A DNA stretch of 6,696 nucleotides from CAYPHA01 sp964410215 (lineage in GTDB: Bacteria > Calditrichota > Calditrichia > Calditrichales > CAYPHA01): positions 1 to 6,696 of the forward strand of contig CAYPHA010000132.1 of assembly GCA_964410215.1 (NCBI GenBank), read 5' to 3'. The notes below the pieces were generated by a model that ran no database searches, was not told the origin of the DNA, and saw nothing but the letters and a program-made list of their open reading frames with translations. Both the position numbers and the translations under genes were made by a program. Below are positions 1-5,660 of the stretch, piece by piece. How positions within the stretch are numbered: position 1 is the stretch's first letter; each line of letters opens with the position of its first letter.

Positions 1-1
1 A

Positions 2-388
2 GACCGCATAGCCCTCTTCGGCCGTGTTTTAGACTATTTCTTCGGGCCATCTTCGATCACCCCTGACAAAACGGGTTTCAGTAAGGCGCCGGAACATTTT
101 GTCTTTTTGCCGGCTTACCCGAACCCGTTTAATCCGAAAGTGCAATTCAGCTATCAATTGCCGGCCGCTTCCAGTGTACAGGTACACATTTTCAATATAC
201 TGGGCCGGAAGATACGCAGCCTGCTCCGGGAATCTCAAGGTCCCGGACACCATTCGCTGCAGTGGGACGGTACTTCGGATTCCTATGAGACCGTGCCCAG
301 CGGCATTTACCTCGTCCGTCTTACCGCACAGCGGCATGACGGTAAAGGTCAATTCAGCGCAACAAAAAAAGTTATATTCTCAAAATAG
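2..388 (+). CDS. C-terminal fragment of a secreted protein with a T9SS type A sorting domain
   Basis: This reading frame is open from the first bases of the window and ends at TAG, so only the last 128 residues are present and the true start lies outside. Residues 39-45 read YPNPFNP, the signature that opens the type IX secretion type A sorting domain (Por_Secre_tail family). It is followed by the usual beta-sandwich pattern: VHIFNILGRKI near residues 64-74, a QWDG turn near 92-95, PSGIYLVRL, and a terminal KKVIFSK. In this family the tail directs export across the outer membrane and is normally removed or used for surface attachment. The preceding 30 residues (including ALFGRVLDYFFG) resemble the last helix of a Rossmann-like or amidotransferase-like domain, but too little is present to name the enzyme. 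The next gene starts 15 nt after the stop, so the two are probably co-transcribed. Confidence 0.85.
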   Translation, partial: DRIALFGRVLDYFFGPSSITPDKTGFSKAPEHFVFLPAYPNPFNPKVQFSYQLPAASSVQVHIFNILGRKIRSLLRESQGPGHHSLQWDGTSDSYETVPSGIYLVRLTAQRHDGKGQFSATKKVIFSK

Positions 389-403
389 AAAAGATCCCGT
401 CTT

Positions 404-1675
404 ATGAAATATTTATATGTAACCTTCTCTGTGCTCAGCATGTTCATTATTCTAACCGATTGTAACCAGGGACCAAAAATGAAAGATGATGTTTTAGGAC
501 GACTACTTAAAGAAAACCGGGAAGCATTGGAACCCGTACTATCCGATCCGGATAAGTACAGGCTTCAGATTCTTTACACGCAGATCGATCGTGATGCACA
601 AAATCACCCTTCCTTTACTTCCTATTCATTCGGAATGAATACCACGGAGTATTTTTACCCGGCCAGTACGGTTAAATTTCCGGTGGCCCTGCTGGCACTG
701 GAACGCATCAATGACACCGGTATCGAAGGCCTCACGAAGTATACCCCCATGCAGATAGACAGCGGCTATTCCGGTCAAACCGCTGTCTATTCGGATTCCA
801 CCGCGAAAAACGGTAAACCATCCATCGCCCACTATGTTAAAAAAGTGTTTCTGGTAAGTGATAACGATGCCTATAACCGCCTGTATGAATTTATCGGACA
901 GGAAAAAAGTGTACTCGGATTACGCATCAAAGGGTTTATCGATACCAAAATAATCCGCAGACTTTCAGTGGATATGACACACCGTGAAAACCGTACGACC
1001 AATCCCATATCCTTTATAAAAGACGGTAAGGTCATTTACCGGAAACCGCTGGAAACCAGTCTCATAAAGTACCAGATCGATATGGAAGATGTAAAACAGG
1101 GGAAAGGATACTATAAAGACGGGGAACTGATCCACGAACCGATCGACTTTACCCATTCCAATTATATTTCCATCGATGACTTACAGCGTATTCTCAGAAC
1201 CGTATTGTTCCCGATGGGGGTTTCCAAACAAAGGCATTTTAATTTAACGGATGATGACTACCACTTCGTCTATACCTACATGTCCATGTACCCCCGCGAA
1301 AGCGATATTGAAGCATACCGCGATACGACTACCTACCATGACAGTTACGGCAAGTTTCTGATGTTCGGCGACTCAAAGGAGCCGATTCCGGACCATATAC
1401 GCATTTTTAACAAGGTCGGACAGGCCTACGGGTATCTGATCGATAACGCCTACGTCGTCGACTTTAAAAGCAGGACAGAATTTATGCTGACAGCCGTTCT
1501 TCAGGTCAATGAAAACGAAATATACAACGATGACAATTATGAATATGATGAAATCGGGTTGCCCTTTCTGGCCCGTCTCGGACAGATTATTTACAGATAT
1601 GAACAGAACCGCGAGCGCAGGTATACGCCCGATCTTTCCCGTTTTCAATTGTCGTATGAAGGCATAAACAAATAA
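404..1675 (+). CDS. Exported serine hydrolase, class A beta-lactamase/PBP-like fold
   Basis: This 423-residue protein carries the active-site motifs of the penicillin-recognising serine hydrolases in the right order. S88-T89-V90-K91 is the SxxK nucleophile motif (in YPASTVKFPVALLALE), S152-D153-N154 is the SDN motif (in VSDNDAYNRLYEF), and K337-V338-G339 stands for KTG just before a beta-strand pair. The family (Beta-lactamase2 type) acts in the periplasm on beta-lactams or peptidoglycan-like substrates. Residues 1-20 form a short hydrophobic export signal ending at Cys20 (LTDC), a possible but imperfect lipobox because Asp at -1 is unusual. By eye, NRTTNP at 196-201 matches the end of the class A omega loop (RDTTTP in TEM-type enzymes). 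Counting back without gaps puts Ile184 where Glu166 should be, so beta-lactamase activity is doubtful. At 423 residues it is longer than typical class A enzymes (about 290); the extra lies largely between SDN and KxG. The ATG at 404 is chosen because the signal follows it; the ribosome site is weak (AAAAG). Confidence 0.85.
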   Translation: MKYLYVTFSVLSMFIILTDCNQGPKMKDDVLGRLLKENREALEPVLSDPDKYRLQILYTQIDRDAQNHPSFTSYSFGMNTTEYFYPASTVKFPVALLALERINDTGIEGLTKYTPMQIDSGYSGQTAVYSDSTAKNGKPSIAHYVKKVFLVSDNDAYNRLYEFIGQEKSVLGLRIKGFIDTKIIRRLSVDMTHRENRTTNPISFIKDGKVIYRKPLETSLIKYQIDMEDVKQGKGYYKDGELIHEPIDFTHSNYISIDDLQRILRTVLFPMGVSKQRHFNLTDDDYHFVYTYMSMYPRESDIEAYRDTTTYHDSYGKFLMFGDSKEPIPDHIRIFNKVGQAYGYLIDNAYVVDFKSRTEFMLTAVLQVNENEIYNDDNYEYDEIGLPFLARLGQIIYRYEQNRERRYTPDLSRFQLSYEGINK

Positions 1676-1689
1676 CAATCATTGCGAAG

Positions 1690-1769
1690 GAAAAAATAAA
1701 AAAGAAAAAGTACAAAATACAAAATAGCGTTCGTCAGTGACTTACTTTGTATTTTGTATTCTGTACTTT
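1690..1769 (-). terminator. Candidate intrinsic terminator for the minus-strand propeller gene
   Basis: Arms at 1707-1726 and 1750-1769 pair over 20 bp with one mismatch around a 23-nt loop. Read on the minus strand, the stem is followed at once by a T-rich run (CTTTTTCTTTTTTATTTTTT, plus-strand positions 1691-1710), as expected of an intrinsic terminator for the gene whose stop is at 1782. The stem is AT-rich with only about three GC pairs and the loop is long, so it is weaker than a textbook terminator. On the plus strand the exit is less T-rich, though the hairpin could still serve the convergent serine hydrolase gene. Confidence 0.45.
1707..1769. repeat. Intergenic inverted repeat A (tacaaaat-rich)
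   Basis: The arms begin AAAGTACAAAATAC and are made largely of the tandem unit TACAAAA; the mate arm reads TATTTTGTATTCTGTACTTT. The right side contains the 15-mer TTTGTATTTTGTATT (1746-1760), which recurs exactly at 3365-3379 in the next intergenic gap. This suggests one family of dispersed intergenic elements, though simple AT-rich sequence could also converge on it. Confidence 0.5.
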
Positions 1770-1781
1770 ATATTGAGGTTC

Positions 1782-3284
1782 TTATTTGGTCAGAATCATT
1801 TTCTTCACAGACGTGTGATTTCCGGCTCTTAACTGGTAATAGTATACGCCGGAAGCCAGCTGACTGCCGTCGAAATCGACTTTATACGAACCCGGTGTAA
1901 AATCACCCTCCATCATGGTAGCGATTTTCTGTCCCATGGTATTGTAAATTTCCAGGGCGACAAACCCGGGTTCCCTGATATCGAATTCAATTGTCGTTAC
2001 AGGGTTAAAGGGATTAGGATAATTCTGCTTCAGGTTAAACTGAGCGGGAACGGCATAACTGACTTTTTCAACGGATCCGATGAGATCATTCAGTACACCG
2101 TCAAACATCCATTTCTCCGGTGCCCAGCCATAATAAGTCTGCGTATAAAGCGCCTTTTCGACCGGCTCGACATCCACATCCACGACCGACGTAAAGCCAC
2201 CGGCACGGCCATTGTTGGAACCCGTATCATAAGCCCCGGTTATTTCAAAATTCCATTCAGCCACGTCAACAGTATCGATTACGGAACCGGAAACGGGATC
2301 GAGCGCATAAATCCTTCCATACGGATAACCGCCGGACATCCCGATAGAGATAAAGGTATCCACGGCGACAAAAACGAGTTCCGGGTCATCCATATAAGCC
2401 ATACCGAGGACGGTCGGTATACTGCTGTTGCCGTTTGATACGGTGTCATCGGGTGACATGGTATATGAAAATTCCATATCCTGTGTATAACCGCTTTCGG
2501 GATCACCAACGAACTTCAGAACGCTGCGTTCTGAGCTGGCGCTGACGAATACTTCGCTGCCATCATTATTAACGGTAATGCCCTGATACATGCCGACCGG
2601 CAGATCGATGGTTGTGGTGGGATCATCGGTATGTCCGCCAAACGTCCCCCAGGTCGTACCTTCCGCGCCGATGGGAGCAAATACTTTGACTTCGTTTGTC
2701 TTGACATCGTCACCCATGTAATCAACGACATAGACATAACCGGCCGAATCGACTTCGATACCGAATATATTTTCGGTTCCGGTCTCCATGCGGTTTTCCG
2801 TAGCCACGACACCTTCAGCCGTCAGTTCATAAACAAGAATATTATGTGCTTCATCGTTGTTGGCTACATATATTCTGCCCATGCTGTCCGCGGCCACCTG
2901 CCAGGCGCCGGTCAGATCGATCTTATCGAGGATAAATTCCCAGGTAGAGAAAAGCGGCTCGGTGCTGTTATAGGGTGGTTGTATCTGTTCACCGTTTATT
3001 GGTGACGGTACCCTGCCCATACCGGAATCCGCATCCCAGTATCCGACCAGGTAATTCGATGGTGGCGCAAACAGGTTTTCCAGAATCGGTGAGTCCGGTG
3101 TATTGGCAACAAGGGCCACAAACCGGTCCGGTCCAATGGCAGCCACACTGGATACCTGTAAACCCGGGCCGTTATCGGCATCATCGAACACAGCGTAATC
3201 AGTCATCCATTCATTTGTCTGAGCAAAGGACATGCTGAATAGCAGCAATATCAGTATGCTCAAAAAAGGTAAAATTTTTTGCAT
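1782..3284 (-). CDS. Secreted beta-propeller-like protein with T9SS type A sorting domain
   Basis: This 500-residue protein starts with a clear Sec signal peptide (a run of Leu/Ile from residue 5, likely cleaved after SFA at residue 21). The middle shows recurring propeller-like strands of the NHL/SMP-30 style, each with a turn containing D or N, S or D, and G: WQVAADSMGRIYVAN (128-142), IFGIEVDSAGYVYVVD (173-188), QGITVNNDGSEVFVSAS (234-250) and LGMAYMDDPELVFVAVD (293-309). No catalytic residues stand out, so a binding or structural role is the safest statement. Residues 421-427 are YPNPFNP, followed by ALEIYNTMGQKI, LASGVYYYQLRAG and a terminal KKMILTK: a full T9SS type A sorting domain. 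The start at 3284 is preferred over an in-frame ATG 51 nt upstream because it has a GGAGGT site 4-5 nt away and opens directly on the signal peptide. It lies 153 bp downstream of the FG-GAP gene on the same strand. Confidence 0.85.
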   Translation of the reverse strand: MQKILPFLSILILLLFSMSFAQTNEWMTDYAVFDDADNGPGLQVSSVAAIGPDRFVALVANTPDSPILENLFAPPSNYLVGYWDADSGMGRVPSPINGEQIQPPYNSTEPLFSTWEFILDKIDLTGAWQVAADSMGRIYVANNDEAHNILVYELTAEGVVATENRMETGTENIFGIEVDSAGYVYVVDYMGDDVKTNEVKVFAPIGAEGTTWGTFGGHTDDPTTTIDLPVGMYQGITVNNDGSEVFVSASSERSVLKFVGDPESGYTQDMEFSYTMSPDDTVSNGNSSIPTVLGMAYMDDPELVFVAVDTFISIGMSGGYPYGRIYALDPVSGSVIDTVDVAEWNFEITGAYDTGSNNGRAGGFTSVVDVDVEPVEKALYTQTYYGWAPEKWMFDGVLNDLIGSVEKVSYAVPAQFNLKQNYPNPFNPVTTIEFDIREPGFVALEIYNTMGQKIATMMEGDFTPGSYKVDFDGSQLASGVYYYQLRAGNHTSVKKMILTK

Positions 3285-3288
3285 AAAC

Positions 3289-3294
3289 ACCTCC
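3289..3294 (-). promoter_or_regulatory. Shine-Dalgarno site fixing the start of the propeller gene
   Basis: The minus strand reads GGAGGTGTTT immediately before the ATG at 3284. This strong site decides against the longer in-frame start at 3335, whose first 17 residues (several Cys, no signal character) would be encoded partly by palindrome B. Confidence 0.75.
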
Positions 3295-3311
3295 AAAGTT
3301 TCATTACAACA

Positions 3312-3411
3312 ACCACATGGTACCAGGTTACACAAAATAAACCAAAAACGTCACATCTTATTATTTTGTATTTTGTATTTTTTATTTTGTATTACCTGGC
3401 ACCTATGTGGT
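3312..3411. repeat. Intergenic imperfect palindrome B (about 100 bp)
   Basis: The left arm 3312-3341 (ACCACATGGTACCAGGT, then TACACAAAATAAA) pairs with the right arm 3381-3411 (TTTATTTTGTATT, then ACCTGGCACCTATGTGGT). By hand count about 27 pairs form with three mismatches and a single-base bulge, around a 39-nt interior. The outer 17-18 bp are GC-mixed and the inner part AT-rich. The interior carries TTTGTATTTTGTATT (3365-3379), identical to a stretch of palindrome A. It sits between two co-oriented genes with no T-run after the stem, so a repeat element (MITE- or REP-like) or an RNA-processing hairpin fits better than a terminator. Confidence 0.6.
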
Positions 3412-3437
3412 ATTATTAAATTCTATCTGACCATGGA

Positions 3438-5249
3438 TTACCTGATCAGGTTCATCTTCCTGGTCTGGGAGAAATTACCATACGACAACTCATAAACATA
3501 CATGCCGCTGGCAACAGCTACACCCTGATTATTCCGACCGTCCCATTGTACCGAATGACGGCCGGCCAGGTATTCCTGCCCGCTGATTAACGTTCGTACT
3601 TCCTGCCCGGTTGTGTTATAAATTTTAAGGCTGATCCGTTTATTAACCGGAAGCACAAAGGCAATAATCGTCGACGGATTGAACGGATTCGGGTAATTCT
3701 GCTCCAACACATAGTCATCCGGCGTAATCAGAGTAAGCGGTTTCACTTTAATACCGGTATAAACGGAATCCAGGCTGATCGAATTATTTGAATCACCCCA
3801 TTCAAACAGGAACGGATGAAATCCAAAATTTGCAAGTGAATTTCCGCTGAGTGTATCGACACTTGACCCTTTATAAGCAGCAACGATATCGCGTTTTCCA
3901 TCCTGATCCAGATCCATACCGGGATAGGTATAAATATCATTGAACAGACCTCCGAGATTATCATAATGAGCCGCAAGGTCATAGACTTCGGTTATAGAAT
4001 AACTGTTGGTATCGGTAACAGCCCCTTCACCGTCATATTCGATATCAAGCAATGTACCGCCACCACCGTAAAGATAGAGGTCGACACCATCACCTTCTGA
4101 TTCGGTCGGATGATCCTGGTCTCCAAGTCCCCATGCACTCCAATAGCCCACATTGGGATACAGTTCGCTGATATTCGCCTCTGTTACAAACTGATCAGAA
4201 ATAATACCTTCAACAATCCACATCTGGCTGTTCATGGTTGCCGAATTCGTACCATGGACATATATCACCGGATCACCGTTAACCGTCGTGAATATCGGAT
4301 TCGCCTTAACAACAAATGCGCTGAAATCGGCCAGACGGATTATACTGCCCGGTGTATAGCTGTCTTCCCCATCGATCTGGATGAAACCCAGCGCAGCCCC
4401 GGCCTGAATATTGGTCCATCCGGCTACGATAATTTCATCCAGTCCGTCACTGTCCACATCACCGATATCGCTGCCGACCGGTACATACCCATCCGGTGAA
4501 ATCGCCGGCACCTGGACCATCTCTTCATACACATATTCATTTTCGATTACGGCATCACCATTTTCGAACGTTCCTGAGGTCACCTGCATGATATAGAGTT
4601 TTGCAACAGCGAAACTGAAAGCCCTGGGAGGAAAAATCAATTCACTCCGGCCATCACCGTCAATATCCTGGCAACGGAGACCGCTTTCCGTCCTGCCAAC
4701 ATTAACGTCTTTAAACGCCGAGTCGACCTCTTCGTAGGTCAGATGGTAGGCCGGCTCTGTTCCATAATCATCATCTTCGCCGGTCCATTCATAAAAATAG
4801 ATGCCCCGGTTTGCAAATTCAGCGGAATCAGTGGCTGAATAACCGACCGGAAAAATGATTTCCATTTTGCCATCATTATCGAAATCACCGGTTGTAACCG
4901 TTCGCGGCGTGGAACCTCCGCCCTGCCCGGTGCCAAGTCGCTTAGACGACCATACGTATTCGATCTGATCATCACCGGTCACTTCAAAAACAAATACTCT
5001 TCCGCCTTTGGTGTATTCGGTAACGATAATTTCGGGTTTTCCATCATTGTCAAGATCCGGATTCGCAGCCACCGTTACACCGCGGCCGGCATCGGATGTT
5101 ATCGTATCACCGACCATCGATTTAACCTTCCCCACAGCGGCCAGTCGGTACATATTTTCCCCGTCTGCAGGGTCCTGGGCATACAGCATACCGCTTATTG
5201 CCAGGCTCAGCAATAATACGAATAACGAATAGGGTCGCTTTTGTCTCAT
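3438..5249 (-). CDS. Secreted FG-GAP/VCBS-type calcium-loop protein with T9SS type A sorting domain
   Basis: This 603-residue protein has a Sec signal peptide (hydrophobic 8-22, likely cut after LYA at residue 24). It contains five DxDxDG calcium-binding loops, each followed by the strand typical of FG-GAP/VCBS integrin-like propeller repeats: D65-D67-D69-G70 (then KPEIIV), D122-D124-D126-G127 (KMEIIF), D195-D197-D199-G200 (RSELIF), D264-D266-D268-G269 (LDEIIV) and D446-D448-D450-G451 (KRDIVA). The family generally forms extracellular calcium-stabilised propellers used in binding or adhesion, or in enzyme scaffolds; no catalytic motif is evident. Residues 519-525 are YPNPFNP, followed by SLKIYNTTGQEVRTL, a FlgD-Ig-like QWDGRNNQG turn, ASGMYVYEL and a terminal RKMNLIR, which make up the T9SS sorting domain. 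The start is supported by GGAGGAG four nt upstream (5252-5258) and the signal peptide. It is the upstream member of a minus-strand pair and is divergent from the TonB receptor gene. Confidence 0.88.
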   Translation of the reverse strand: MRQKRPYSLFVLLLSLAISGMLYAQDPADGENMYRLAAVGKVKSMVGDTITSDAGRGVTVAANPDLDNDGKPEIIVTEYTKGGRVFVFEVTGDDQIEYVWSSKRLGTGQGGGSTPRTVTTGDFDNDGKMEIIFPVGYSATDSAEFANRGIYFYEWTGEDDDYGTEPAYHLTYEEVDSAFKDVNVGRTESGLRCQDIDGDGRSELIFPPRAFSFAVAKLYIMQVTSGTFENGDAVIENEYVYEEMVQVPAISPDGYVPVGSDIGDVDSDGLDEIIVAGWTNIQAGAALGFIQIDGEDSYTPGSIIRLADFSAFVVKANPIFTTVNGDPVIYVHGTNSATMNSQMWIVEGIISDQFVTEANISELYPNVGYWSAWGLGDQDHPTESEGDGVDLYLYGGGGTLLDIEYDGEGAVTDTNSYSITEVYDLAAHYDNLGGLFNDIYTYPGMDLDQDGKRDIVAAYKGSSVDTLSGNSLANFGFHPFLFEWGDSNNSISLDSVYTGIKVKPLTLITPDDYVLEQNYPNPFNPSTIIAFVLPVNKRISLKIYNTTGQEVRTLISGQEYLAGRHSVQWDGRNNQGVAVASGMYVYELSYGNFSQTRKMNLIR

Positions 5250-5530
5250 AACTCCTCCATAATTTGGTGTGATATGTTAACGTTCTTCAATAAGTGAAAA
5301 AAAATTGCATAATTATTTACAAGAAGAAATAAATTCATGTTCAATTTCATTTAATCATGCTGCGCGCGATGAGGTAAAACCGTTCGCGTTCAATATAAAT
5401 AACTATTAATTTTTTTGCAATGTTCAAAAAAATCAAATATTACAATCGTTTCCAGCGGTTTTTTATTCCTTGTATTTTTGGGAATGTAACTTTAATTTAA
5501 ATTATTAATCTAAATAAAATAGGTTAAAAG

Positions 5531-5568
5531 ATTGTTACAAACTTGCACATTGTTAGTTGAAATTGTTA
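5531..5568 (+). repeat. Three direct ATTGTTA repeats upstream of the TonB receptor
   Basis: ATTGTTA occurs exactly at 5531-5537, 5549-5555 and 5562-5568, with start-to-start distances of 18 and 13 nt, overlapping the weak candidate promoter. This could be an operator array, or chance in AT-rich DNA. Confidence 0.35.
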
Positions 5569-5578
5569 AATTAAAGCA

Positions 5579-5600
5579 CTTTTCTCATGGAGGGGAAAAG
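5579..5600 (+). promoter_or_regulatory. Short hairpin in the leader of the TonB receptor gene
   Basis: CTTTTCTC (5579-5586) pairs with GGGAAAAG (5593-5600), including one T-G wobble, across the six-base loop ATGGAG. It lies 60 nt before the receptor start, just after the candidate promoter, so it would be near the 5' end of the mRNA and might affect stability or translation. No T-run follows, so it is not a terminator. Confidence 0.3.
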
Positions 5601-5660
5601 TAATCTTCGCAAGGCTAACTAATTATTTTCATAATATTACCATCAACGAGGCTTAGCAAC

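Larger units (their letters stand above)
5250..5660. promoter_or_regulatory. AT-rich divergent intergenic region (regulatory, no gene seen)
   Basis: These 411 bases separate two divergently read genes and must hold both promoters. I see no credible gene: stops are dense in all frames. Notable contents are three copies of ATTGTTA at 5531, 5549 and 5562; a weak sigma70-like pair TTGCAC (5543-5548) and TTAAAT (5566-5571) spaced by 17 nt; an 8-bp hairpin at 5579-5600; and a small GC-rich patch at 5361-5388 with CGCGA/TCGCG arms. A TATTTTTG at 5473-5480 fits the Bacteroidetes -7 consensus, but no matching upstream TTTG element is present. Promoter positions are therefore unresolved. Confidence 0.5.

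Noticed and set aside
107..388. A 93-residue gene starting at TTG 107
   Set aside because: The frame is open back to the window start and the codon lies inside a sorting domain, so it is an internal codon of a larger truncated gene.
29..407. Antisense (29-352) and alternate-frame (99-407) open frames over the first gene
   Set aside because: Both overlap the T9SS tail frame, which has clear family motifs; they show no recognisable features.
1373..1678. Minus-strand 101-codon frame with a hydrophobic stretch
   Set aside because: The hydrophobic run arises from the complement of Asp/Glu/Asn/Tyr-rich codons in the serine hydrolase; it is a shadow.
2631..3238. Plus-strand frames inside the propeller gene (2631-3005 and 2975-3238)
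   Set aside because: They are antisense to a signal-peptide-bearing tailed protein; no domain or ribosome site supports them.
3285..3335. Longer start for the propeller gene at ATG 3335
   Set aside because: It adds 17 residues without signal character, encoded partly by palindrome B; the ATG at 3284 has a strong GGAGGT site and leads straight into a signal peptide.
1676..3437. CRISPR-like array from the repeated TTTGTATT units
   Set aside because: There are only a few short AT-rich copies without regular spacers, and they are better explained as palindromic intergenic elements.
5357..5377. Six-codon frame ATG to TAA in the divergent gap
   Set aside because: It is too short, has no ribosome site and no sign of selection.
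5473..5480. TATTTTTG as a Bacteroidetes-type -7 promoter element
   Set aside because: It matches TAnnTTTG, but there is no TTTG-like element at the expected upstream distance, and such matches are common in AT-rich DNA.
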